From positions 726,454-790,453 of the forward strand of contig CANNZV010000502.1 in the NCBI GenBank assembly GCA_947561585.1: 64,000 nucleotides of DNA. Reading direction: 5' to 3'. This document shows, piece by piece, positions 48,199 to 58,520 of this stretch. The first letter of the stretch is position 1. Every line of letters begins with the position of its first letter. This stretch comes from Caprella mutica. Its lineage: Eukaryota; Arthropoda; Malacostraca; Amphipoda; Caprellidae. Below the pieces are notes generated by a model. It was not told where the DNA came from and made no database searches. It worked only from the letters and a program-made list of their open reading frames with translations. A program made the translations under genes and the position numbers.

Positions 48199-49977
48199 AT
48201 GGATTTTATGATTATGAAAGAAGAGAAGAAGACGAGGGAATCATAAGTTGTTACAAATCTTTTAACGATGTTAAATGGAAGAGAGGAATAATGGTGGAAT
48301 CTAGCCCAAATATTACAAGAGATTCTCCTTATTTATAATGACGATGAAGCTTCTTAAAGCAAAGTGTTTCTTACCTAGCATTTGTGCCATGTGCAACCCT
48401 AGGCCATGGAATTTCTGTTCAATCTCTCACTTCAGTCGGTGACAACCCTGGAAAACTGTGATATGAGTTTGCTGGCTTTGAAAATCATCGAAAACGTCAT
48501 TCTTTACGATAGACAGTTCGTTCAGAGTATGGTTGAACGAAGTGGTTAAATAATGTAAGATTTATATCTTCTTGCTGCTCAAAAAGAATGTTCTGCAGAT
48601 CAAGAATTCGCAATAGGTATAATACTCTCAATCGCAGACTCAAAATGGCCAAATGTTACAGAAGCTTTTGGGAAAATTCTGTTAAACATTTTAGAAGATT
48701 TACCCGATTGCTTCCATTAAAACGATTCACTGGAAAAAATCCTGGATTTCCTAATCCTTCAAATGAAAAATGGAATGACGATTTAAGTTAATATTTTTTC
48801 TCAAATTTTATTAAAGTATGACATTATTATTAACTAATGTGTTATGTATATGGATCAAGAACAATCTATTTGCAGACTCCTCAAGAAAATAGTTGACTTT
48901 TATTCAATTTTGCTTCTTAAAGTGTTCACCCAGAAACCAGAACAGGGACAACCTTCCAATGAACAGCTTTCTCGAGTTATATCTTCCATCGTGTCACAAT
49001 TTTAGGAAAATGATCTAATGAATCCGAATTCTCCTTCTTTTATTCGATTCACTTAAGCCAGCAAAATTCTTTAATATCTTTTCGAGCAAGATTCAGCAGC
49101 AATTGAATTAGTTATTCAGGAAATCGATCTGAAGAAACTTGTCTCCAGCGCATTGGATCCACAAGTGACTATGGATGCGAAAACTAAAATATCGAAGTTT
49201 TTCAATACTTCCATTCCTCATCTATAAGTAAATCATGTGACAGAAATATTGCTAGTAGTTGTTGAAGAAACTAATCGATATAACTGTGAGAAATCAATGA
49301 ATTTGGCACATTTTAAGATCATAAGCGGTTTACTCATGACGGTTCTGAACCATCAACATGGTGATTTGGTAGCCGATCTGGAGAACCATGATGGTTCTAA
49401 TATGATCCTGAGTTTCTTAAAGAGCATGTGGATTGTATCAGAGAAGTTTTAACTGTTAACCATGTAGGTTATAACAGTTGGCAATATTAACAACAAGATA
49501 TTTCGAAATCAATTTTTAAAATTCGGATTCTTCGAAAGCATTGATCCAGAAAAACTTGAACGAAGCACCAAGTTGATGTTTTAGGTGAAAGCGCTGGTTT
49601 TGCTGAACAAGATACATCTTATGCCTGATTGTACATCCATGAGAAACCTTGTGATTTCCGAACATCTAAATGAATATTTCGACTGGTTGACTATTCTGCA
49701 CAACACCTTGCAAGAACAAGTTTAAAATCACTAATGGAAGGAAAATGTTTTTGAAGAACAGTTCTGTCAATTTGACTGCAGAATCGGGCTTAGAAAGCAA
49801 ATTGAATTCTATCTCGAATTGATGTTATTTTAGTAAACGAAGACAGTTGAACCAATTGAACATTGCTAGAATATTATGATAGACAGTGAACAAAATTCAT
49901 AACTTGAAATCCAGAGAAACTTGGAGGACGCTGGCGAACCTTTATACATCGGACAACTCTTTGAAGAAATTGAATGA
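48199..49977 (+). CDS. Gene in a reassigned genetic code (TAA/TAG sense, TGA stop)
   Basis: One uninterrupted frame of 592 codons. It contains 16 TAA and 7 TAG and no TGA until the TGA at 49975-49977; upstream the frame is closed by TGA at 48079-48081. The first ATG is used as start. TAA/TAG sit among 30 CAA/CAG codons, and reading them as Gln gives plausible helices, for example LALKIIENVILYDRQFVQSM, TEILLVVVEETNRYNCEKSM and MRNLVISEHLNEYFDWLTIL. The Leu/Ile-rich helical pattern suggests an ARM/HEAT-like solenoid; no family is recognised. Such a code is known from ciliates, diplomonads and ulvophyte algae; peritrich ciliates read the same codons as Glu. The neighbouring host genes use TAA, TAG and TGA as normal stops. 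The +1 frame continues coding-like sequence (LNEIFIRDLEKEEELDSRK) to a TGA at 50054-50056, which suggests a one-base shift near 49915-49920. Transfer into the host, or an assembly join with a symbiont, are both possible. Confidence 0.7.
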
Positions 49978-50056
49978 AATTTTTATCCGTGATTTAGAAA
50001 AAGAAGAAGAATTGGATTCGAGGAAAATACCTATTACATATTTCTAAGCTAAATGA

Positions 50057-50807
50057 ATTCTACTTAAATTATGACACACAGCTAATTAGGAGTGCTGATA
50101 TTAATGATAATGGTTAAAGTAAAGTGCATACAGAGTCATGAATGCATTGTGCCAATCTATAATGAATTATGGCACTATTTGCATACAGAGATCTGTGTCG
50201 ATCATTATAGATTGATCTGTGAATGATCTGAGCACATAAATAGAATGTGCGAATAAATTACACTAATGATAAGCATAATTCGAGACGTTTCTTTCAAATA
50301 ATTATATACATGTGCTATTTTATATAGAAGGGGGAAAATATGAGATCATGTTTTTTTCATATGGTACCTATAGCTATAAACGAATTAAATACGGGATAGA
50401 AGGATGAAAAATTAATTAAATTATTATAAATTATAATTATTCCTGTTTAATTCACATATGGTAAATTGTACTTTAATCTAAATATCACATTTTAATTGTT
50501 TTGTGTTATTTGCTGATGTGGTATATTTTATTATCGATTAATAAGATTCTTTTAATATAATCCAGTTGTGTTTATTATCACATATAATGTATTGTTATTT
50601 AATTTGCGTATAATAATGTGTAGCATAAATCAATTAGATATTTCTATAAAATATTACTATACATTTCTGTATGGAATAAAAGGAATAGTTATTAAATTAT
50701 ATTATATATGTGTATAAAGAACATATGATTAAAATCTTTTTCGGTGAAACTGTTTAGTTATTTAAAAATAACTAAACTTTATATTTCTTGATATAAGTTT
50801 ATACCAA
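50057..50807. other. AT-rich spacer, no gene seen
   Basis: After the recoded frame the composition falls to very AT-rich, with repeated GATCTGTGTCGATC / GATTGATCTGTGAATG words at 50150-50240. No frame is open in either code. Confidence 0.45.
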
Positions 50808-51126
50808 GAGGGAAAGTTATGGTGGGGCTATAGAAGATTGAGAGGGAAAGTTATGGCGGGGCCATAGAAGATTATAAAGAGAGAAATTTATGGTGGGGCC
50901 ATAGAAGATTAAGAGAGAAAGTTATGGTGGGACCATAGAAGATTAAGAGGGAAAGTTATGGTGGGGCTATAGAAGATTACAAAGAGAGAAAGTTATGGCG
51001 GGGCCATAGAAGATTACAAAGAGAGAAAGTTATGGTGGGACCATAGAAGATTAAGAGGGAAAGTTATGGTGGGACCATAGAAGATTAAGAGGGAAAGTTA
51101 TGGTGGGACCATAGAAGATTAAGAGG
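50808..51126. repeat. Foldback-type repeat cluster 3
   Basis: Nine forward units of 30-36 bp: GGGAAAGTTATGGTGGGAC, CATAGAAGATTAAGA. No inverted arm is present here. Confidence 0.9.
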
Positions 51127-51242
51127 GGCTAAAGTATACTTTGAATGATAAACTCATACAATTTTGACATTAATTTGAAATCATAAAATAAATGATCATA
51201 GCTTAGGATTTTTTTATTGAAATTAAGAGTCGTTTTATATAT

Positions 51243-51457
51243 AATGTAAGTTGCTAGTTATTGGACGGTTCCACTTTTTCGATCATATAATAAAAAATAT
51301 ATCATAATTATAATCTAAATTTTATTATAATTTGTATCCATGATACCTGGAAGTATCATGGATACCAATCAAAATAAGTGTTAAATGTTAATTACTATAA
51401 TATTTTTCTTTTATGATCGAAAACATAGAACTGTCTGATAACTCGCAACTAACCCTA
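51243..51457. mobile_element. MITE family A with palindromic core
   Basis: Left TGTAAGTTGCTAGTTATTGG, right AACTCGCAACTAACCC. Centre TGTATCCATGATACCTGG, AAGTATCATGGATACC, a close copy of the shared core. Confidence 0.8.
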
Positions 51458-51689
51458 AGCTGCCTCTTTAATTATGATTTATAGCATTAATGATATTCTC
51501 TCTACGTACGTACTTATCACTACGATGTGAATGATGAAAAGCCTTTAGTACGAAAAGCCATTTGGTGTAAAACATTTTAGCATGAATATTATATCAAAGT
51601 CATTTGGTACTTAGCAAATGTGCTGAGTCATCTGCCTCTGAATTGGGAGTGAAAATAGTCATGGTACTGAACATTTTAACATGGTAATG

Positions 51690-52250
51690 ATTGACATGTT
51701 AAAATGTAATCATTAATTGTAACATGTTAAAATGTAATCATTAATTGTAACATGTTAAAATGTAATTACTGTAACATGGTTGTGATTAACATGTTAAAAT
51801 GTAATCATTCTAACATGTTAAAATGTAATCATTCTAACATGTTAGAATGTAATCATTCTAACATGTTAGAATGTAATCATTCTAACATGTTACAATGTAA
51901 TCATTCTAACATGTTAGAATGTAATCATTCTAACATGTTAGAATGTAATCATTCTAACATGTTAAAATGTAATCATTCTAACATGTTAAAATGTAATCAT
52001 TCTAACATGTTAGAATGTAATCATTCTAACATGTTAGAATGTAATCATTCTAACATGTTAAAATGTAATCATTGTAACATGTTAGAATGTAATCATTCTA
52101 ACATGTTAGAATGTAATCATTCTAACATGTTAAAATGTAATCATTCTAACATGTTTAAATGTAATCATTCTAACATGTTTAAATGTAATCATTCTAACAT
52201 GTTAAAATGTAATCATTCTAACATGTTAATGATTAACATGTTGATATTAA
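51690..52250. repeat. 24-bp minisatellite of perfect palindromes
   Basis: About 21 units of 24 bp: TTCTAACATGTTAGAA, TGTAATCA. The first part is a 16-bp perfect palindrome in units with GTTAGAA and is imperfect in those with GTTAAAA. The 177-codon frame across it (period MLECNHSN) is a by-product. Confidence 0.95.
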
Positions 52251-52409
52251 CATGTGGGTTGAAAATGTTACTATTAACCTGTTAATAAAAGATATTTAAC
52301 AAATAAAATTTAATTCGATCAATGAATACCTAAATTTATTTGTATTAATAACTTTCTTTCCATAATATTTTTAGGAATGGTGGGTTATGTCAAAGATTTT
52401 TCTGAAACT

Positions 52410-52462
52410 GGGGTAATTTCTGAGTTATCGGACAGTTACACATTTTCGATCATACAAGAAAA
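52410..52462. mobile_element. MITE family A, solo left arm
   Basis: GGGGTAATTTCTGAGTTATC, GGACAGTTACACATTTTCG, GATCATACAAG with no complementary arm nearby. Confidence 0.55.
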
Positions 52463-53129
52463 TAAAATATTTGATACAAAAGTGAAATAATAATTTTAAT
52501 TGTCACTAACATTAATCTGACCTTTGGAAATTACTGACTGACCTATCAGTACCTATGTTAAGCCCTTTTTCAGAGTACTGCGTAGTTCATTTCAGGTTAA
52601 TATACTTGTAACTTGTTCATAACCACAAACTTGATTGACCACTTCAAATTAATTAAAATTATATAAAAAATTTTTTTTTAAAAGATATAATAATTAAGAT
52701 AGTAAAATCGTAAATAGTTTATTGTATTTCCAGACGATATCGTTTGGATATTTTGTCACCTGTCCGACGATAGACGATGAGAGTTTTAAATTGACGCTAT
52801 ATTATTATTGTATTTTAGTCTAATCACTTATTGTCGTAGATGGATGATCTTTTTACCATCGATAATTATAATCACACCGATAATTATATTTTTCTATAGA
52901 GCCATATTCTTATATTTTTTTATTTCTTTTATTTCATTATTTTTTTTTATTATGTCCAACTATAGTTTCAGTAACTTTTGGAAGTTTAAAAAATATAAAC
53001 AAATTCCTAAATTAAATATGATTGGTGATGAGGCAAAAAAGTGATGTTTTGTGATGAGTGTCACTAATGAACTTGTTTGGAAGAATTAGTTACAGATCAA
53101 AATAGATAGTAACGGTCAGTTTTGGGTAC
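52463..53129. other. AT-rich spacer with a hydrophobic 78-codon frame
   Basis: The frame at 52808-53044 encodes Phe/Ile-rich sequence (ITPIIIFFYRAIFLYFFISF), as expected from T-rich DNA. No upstream splice site or family similarity supports it. Confidence 0.4.
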
Positions 53130-53290
53130 AGGGTAATGTTCGACTTATTGAACGGTTCCACAATTATGAGAAAAATATATGAAATTTAACTTATTTCAGT
53201 TGGTATCCAAGATACCTACTGGTATCATGGATACCGATAAGAAAAACAAGTTAGTTTTTTTATATGATCGAAAATGTGAAAATATTCAAA
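53130..53290. mobile_element. MITE family A, decayed right end
   Basis: Left GGGTAATGTTCGACTTATTG, centre CAGTTGGTATCCAAGATACC, TACTGGTATCATGGATACC, right ATATGATCGAAAATGTGAA; the last 25 bp are diverged. Confidence 0.7.
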
Positions 53291-53359
53291 AACTGACTAG
53301 GTACTTAAACTATATATTATTCATTCCTAAAGCACTAACTTTCTTATAGCAAAGGTATA

Positions 53360-53546
53360 TAGAGAGAAAGTTATGGTGGGGCCATAGAAGATTGAGAGAG
53401 GAAGTTATGGTGGGGCCATAGAAGATTGAGAGAGAAAGTTATGGTGGGGCCATAGAAGATTGAATAGATGCCACATTTAATTTCTTATGGCCCCACCACA
53501 ACTTTCTTTCTCAATTTTCTATGGCCCCACCATAACTTTCTCCCTG
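53360..53546. repeat. Foldback-type repeat cluster 4 with inverted arms
   Basis: Three forward units (AGAGAAAGTTATGGTGGGGC, CATAGAAGATTG) face two inverted ones (TATGGCCCCACCACAAC, TTTCTTTCTCAATTTTC) across about 20 bp, forming a long hairpin. Confidence 0.85.
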
Positions 53547-53880
53547 GGTTCTAAATTGGAAATGGTTGTTTTCTTTTTTTTTATCTCACGGTCTTTTAAT
53601 TTATTCATGCATATTATTAGGCATATAATAAATAATTAAGATTGACTTTGATATTATAAAAATATTCATAATTTTTATGTATATTTATTATACAGATATT
53701 ATATACTAATGTGATGGATAATAATAGTAACGTATATATTGTTTTAACCATTTAATATCATTATTCATTCTCAATTAAATTATATACTTATTTATATATT
53801 AGATTCTTCTTTTTAATTAAATAGTGTAAAAATTATTTATTATTGAAATTGAATTGCTTAAATAAAATAAATTTAAAATA

Positions 53881-54843
53881 AAGTGAAACTCCTGAGTTAT
53901 GAAGGACCTGAGTTATGAAGGACCTGAGTTATGAAGGACCTGAGTTATGAAGGACCTGAGTTATGAAGGACATGAGTTATGAAAGACCTGAGTTATGAAG
54001 GACCTGAGTTATGAAGGACCTGAGTTATGAAGGACCTGAGTTATGAAGGACCTGAGTTATGAAGGACCTGAGTTATGAACGACCTGAGTTATGAAGGACC
54101 TAAGTTATGAAGGACCTGAGTTATGAAGGAGCTGAGTTATGAAGGACCTGAGTTATGAAGGACCTGAGTTATGAAGGACCTGAGTTATGAAGGACCTTGA
54201 ATTATGAAGGACCTGAGTTATGAAGGACCTGAGTTATGAAGGACCTGAGTTATGAAGGACCTGAGTTATGAAGGACCTGAGTTATGAAGGACCTGAGTTA
54301 TGAAGGACCTGAGTTATGAAGGACCTGAGTTATGAAGGACCTGAGTTATGAAGGACCTGAGTTATGAAGGACCTGAGTTATGAAGGACCTGAGTTATGAA
54401 CGACCTGAGTTATGAAGGACCTGAGTTATGAAGGACCTGAGTTATGAAGAACCTGAGTTATGAAGGACCTGAGTTATGAAGGACCTGAGTTATGAAGGAC
54501 CTGAGTTATGAAGGACCTGAGTTATGAAGGACCTGAGTTATGAAGGACCTGAGTTATGAAGGACCTGAGTTATGAAGGACCTGAGTTATGAAGGACCTGA
54601 GTTATAAAGGACCTGAGTTATGAAGGACCTGAGTTATGAAGGACCTGAGTTATGAAGGACCTGAGTTATGAAGGACCTGAGTTATGAAGGACCTGAGTTA
54701 TGAAGTACTAGAATTATGAAGTACTTGAGTTATGAAGTACCTGAGTTATGAAGGACCTGAGTTATGAAATCTTATCAATGTTTATGTTATAGAAATCGAT
54801 ATACGTCATGAAACCAATACTTCGTAACTCAGGAGTTTCACTG
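53881..54843. mobile_element. TA-flanked inverted-repeat element with an internal minisatellite
   Basis: Left end AGTGAAACTCCTGAGTTATG; the right end complement reads CAGTGAAACTCCTGAGTTAC. Both ends are flanked by TA (53879-53880 and 54844-54845). CAGTG ends with a TA target suit a Tc1/mariner-type MITE. The interior is almost entirely the 16-bp array described separately. Confidence 0.75.
53890..54765. repeat. 16-bp minisatellite made from a transposon end
   Basis: About 54 copies of TGAGTTATGAAGGACC with little variation. CCTGAGTTATGAAG is part of the flanking element's own terminal repeat. Confidence 0.96.
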
Positions 54844-54845
54844 TA

Positions 54846-55586
54846 TTTTAAGGATTGAGGATAAGGATAAGGATTTTTTAACAATACTTCACCAAGCCTC
54901 TATATAATTTCCTAAAGATTGGATATTCACCACAATAAAAGATATTATATACATCTTTTAACATGTTTTAACAAGCTCCAAAAAGCATGGAAACTAATTC
55001 AAATCTTAAAAAAAAAACAGTTGTAAATTTAAAATAAATTTTAACTTTCAAAAGTTTCCAATTTTTTGGCAACTTTCCTGCCATGTTTTGAAAAGTGTCT
55101 CTGACTTACTTGAGTTCAAACACTTTAAAGCTGCAGATGTCTTACACTCTCATTACTCGGAAAGTGGGTGATTTCACAGGTCATAATAGGTTAATTAGTA
55201 ATAGGTTGTTCCCCCCCACTACCCGAGTAAAATGGGTGTCTGAGTACTACGGTGTAGCTACAATAAATTTTCTATCAAAAAAAAAAAGTTTCTTGCAGGT
55301 TATTAACTCCTGGAAAAATTTATAAAAAATTATATATAAAACTTAGAAATAAATAATAATACTATTAATAAAAGTTAATATATAGTTTAATTAATAATTT
55401 AAAATTTTTGTTTGTTTAAAAATACAATAGATTTTCATCAAAAGAAGGTTACTTATCAGACCAAGGCCTAACCACTAAAGGTCAGGCCTTGGTAAACCGC
55501 AGGCATTACTGCTTATTGATGGGTTATTTAGGGACAGAATTTTTAATTTAGGCACAGGTAGAGAAAATGGCCACTGCATTATGACT
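54846..55586. other. Spacer, no gene seen
   Basis: AT-rich. A 76-codon frame at 55095 has no recognised domain, and CCAAGGCCTAACC / GGTCAGGCCTTGG near 55460-55490 is a 13-bp inverted repeat. Confidence 0.4.
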
Positions 55587-55758
55587 AGGGTTGTGACAGT
55601 ATGCTTTTAAAACCATAGATCTTGAAAATACTATAAACGGAGAGAATTAAAAAGTATTGAATGGTTCTACACCAGCAGTATATAGTATTTAACTGCATTT
55701 CAAGTCGTTTCGATATAATATTGTTTCTATGATTTTAAACACATATTGTCACAACTCT
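55587..55758. mobile_element. MITE family C, copy 3
   Basis: Left AGGGTTGTGACAGTATGC, TTTTAAAACCATAGATC; right CTATGATTTTAAACACATA, TTGTCACAACTCT. Confidence 0.8.
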
Positions 55759-56616
55759 AATTAAGACTAATTTCATCAATCACAGTTTTCTAATTTCCTA
55801 CCATTTTCAAATCATACCAATTCGTCCTCTTGTAGCCAGACCAATTTTACTAATTTTAAAATATCTACGAACATAACAAGTAGAGTTTCTTGTTGGAGAT
55901 TATCAGTAGAAAGATCGTTACTCCTCTCTTTACCTGGGTAGTTTCTGTCAATTAAAGGTGGTTAGGTATTCATTTCTTTGTAGTTATTGGGTCAAAACTT
56001 TCCATAATTGTGACATTGTGACCTATAGTCATAAACATTCCATATCATTTTTAGCCCTAAATCTACAGGCCCTAATTTATCCTCTTAAAAAAAGATTTTG
56101 TAACATTTTCACTTTTAAATAAAAAAAAAAAAATCCTAATCTAACTTCACAAATGTGAACTGAAAAGTTACAAAATTGAAGACTGTAAATTTAATTTATT
56201 ATATATTTATTTATTTTACTTATTTGATGATTATTTATTGGAAGTTTATTTATTTAAGTTTATTTGTTGTTTATTCATTCAATTTATTTATTTGATGTTT
56301 ATTTATTTAAATTTAATTTAAGTTTATATCTTTAAATTTATTTGATGTTTATTTATTAATTCAAATTATTTAATGTATTTCATAAAATATATTGTAAGAT
56401 TTTTATAACCAAACATTGATATAAGAAAGTTAAATTTACAATATAGCTACCTAATAAAGTGTTGATTAATTAGTTGCGTAGTTAACATTAATTCAAATGA
56501 TTTTTATCATTATTATTGCCATTATAATAGTATCAGATGAATTTATCATAATTCTCATAATTGGGTAATAAATGGTAACAAAATGATATTACAAATGATA
56601 TATCATCTATTTTAAT
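55759..56616. other. AT-rich spacer, no gene seen
   Basis: Contains a loose TTTATTTATTTGATGTTTA low-complexity tract at 56190-56380 and nothing else recognisable. Confidence 0.45.
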
Positions 56617-57555
56617 AGGGTAGCTTCCGAGTTATTGGACAGTTCCACATTTTCGATCAGATAAAATGAATAGCTACTTATTTATTTAACTATAAATATA
56701 TTTAATTACTCATAATTTCTTTATTCATTCGAACATTTATTTATTTATATAAAAATTCATTTATTTACTTATATTTTTTTTATTCACTTACAAATATATT
56801 TTATTAGCTAATTAATTTATTTTATTTACCTTAATATAAAGTTATTTATTTACTTATTTATATTTGCTCATTTTTTAAGTAGGTTAAATTCCTCGTTAAC
56901 ATATAATTATACAGTACATGTAACACCTCTAATATGTAGCAATTGCGTTACTCCATGTAACAATAGTTACGTTACATCACTTACTATATGTCCCTGGAAT
57001 GTTCTTTCCCCACTTTACTACTACGTCAACCACTTTGAGATGCAAAGGGCTAGTGCACCTCAAACCTGTCAAACTAGAAAATCATATAATTTTAATATAT
57101 TTAAATCAATAGAGCATTTTAAATAGCAATGTTTAATTATGTTTTTTAAGAATAATATAAAAATTACTGTTTTAACCAACATGGTGAAATTTTAAGACCG
57201 GTAACTTAGGCAAGATTTTAATATTTTCTTGTATATTGCTTTTATGCTATAGATTCTCTTAGATTTTTTTAGAATCAATCGATTATACTTTTTATTCATT
57301 ATCTCACTAGTTTTTAGTGTAAAGTTTGTTTTAATTATGTACTTTAACAGTTTAGCAATGAACTGATCAAACTTTCCGCTTTTTATATTTCGTCACTGGA
57401 GGAAAATTTAGAAGTTAGATTTTTTCTCGAAATGTACTTCTTAGAATTTTTTAGATAGTGGCTAGGTTTTGCCTATCATGGATTAGAATAATAATTAGGT
57501 ATTTTCTTCTTAGTGATCGGAAATATGGAACTGTCCGATAATTGGGACGTAACCT
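56617..57555. mobile_element. Long MITE family A-type element
   Basis: The left end AGGGTAGCTTCCGAGTTATT, GGACAGTTCCACATTTTCG pairs with GATCGGAAATATGGAACTG, TCCGATAATTGGGACG at the right, about 940 bp apart. The interior is AT-rich, with no transposase frame seen. It may be a long family member, or two solo arms by chance. Confidence 0.45.
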
Positions 57556-58180
57556 TTATATTACTACTCATCTAAAAATCTAAGGGAAAATTTCTTCATT
57601 TCTTACGAAACTTCACCAAATTTCTAGTCTATTTTCTCTATTTCAATTAATCTCCCTTTATAATATATTAAATTAATTTTTTTTATTATTAATATAAATA
57701 ATTATTTTTCTTTTTGATTAAATTTTTTTTTTATAATTAATTATTTTGATTGATAAGTAACTAAAATAATAATTTTTATTAATAAATCTTTACTTAAAAT
57801 AATTCATCTTCTATATAATTAATTATTTATTCCACATCTTCCATCATATAAGGAATTTTATTTTTTAGATTAAAAAAAGGATTTTCTTCAAAATAAACTT
57901 ATACAGATTTGAATTTAATTTTTCAAGAAAAAATAAAGGTTTATTCTAATTATTTTGTTTCTTTTATTTCATTTTCATTAAATCTAGAAATATTAAATTT
58001 TATTTTTGTAGCAATTTAATTAAAGAACTTTCTTATCCTAAAAGTAATTTTCAATTCATATTATATTTAAAGGAATTAGAAAAAAATAGATAAAAAGAAC
58101 ACAATTTATTTTAAAAATATCTTACAAAAGTATTTAATATTAATTACTTGATTAAATGAGTAAATTTGTACAATTATAAC
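57556..58180. other. Very AT-rich spacer, no gene seen
   Basis: Mostly A/T runs. A CCACATCTTCCATCATATAAG word at 57831 is a relic of a family A arm. Confidence 0.45.
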
Positions 58181-58184
58181 AATA

Positions 58185-58285
58185 GGGGGTCCATATGCAC
58201 CCCCTACCTACAATTAAGGGGGTCTATATGCACCCCCCCCTACCTACAACTAAGGGGGTCTATATGCACCCCTACCTAGAATTCA
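58185..58285. repeat. Three copies of a hairpin-forming 37- to 40-bp unit
   Basis: Units read AGGGGGTCTATATGCACCCC followed by CCTACCTACAATTA. GGGGGT and CACCCCC can pair around TATATG. Confidence 0.75.
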
Positions 58286-58394
58286 ATATCTACAATGAAA
58301 AATTAATTGGATGAAAAAGTTTCAAAAAAATTGAAATTTACTATTTTTTTAAATACAACTAAAACATTAAGTCTACCCTAGTGTTCAGTGCATC

Positions 58395-58520
58395 ATTTAA
58401 AAAGTGCATTTTAAGTTCATATTAAAGAGTGCATTTTAAGTTCATTTTAAAAAGTGCATTTTAAGTTCATTTTAAAAAGTGCTTTTTAAGTTCATTTTAA
58501 AAAGTGCATTTATAAAAGTA
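58395..58520. repeat. 24-bp tandem repeat, five copies
   Basis: AAAAAGTGCATTTTAAGTTC plus ATTT repeated with small changes. Confidence 0.8.

Noticed and set aside
48199..49977. Ordinary animal pseudogene riddled with stops
   Set aside because: There are 23 TAA/TAG but no TGA and no frameshift across 592 codons. Decay would hit CGA and TGG codons and introduce indels as well.
48199..49977. C-to-T mutation (RIP- or APOBEC-like) converting CAA/CAG to TAA/TAG
   Set aside because: The same process would turn CGA into TGA, yet several CGA codons remain and no TGA occurs. 30 CAA/CAG are also intact.
51690..52250. p53-type response elements in the palindromic array
   Set aside because: The half-sites (TAACATGTTA) break the RRR/YYY consensus at the outer positions.
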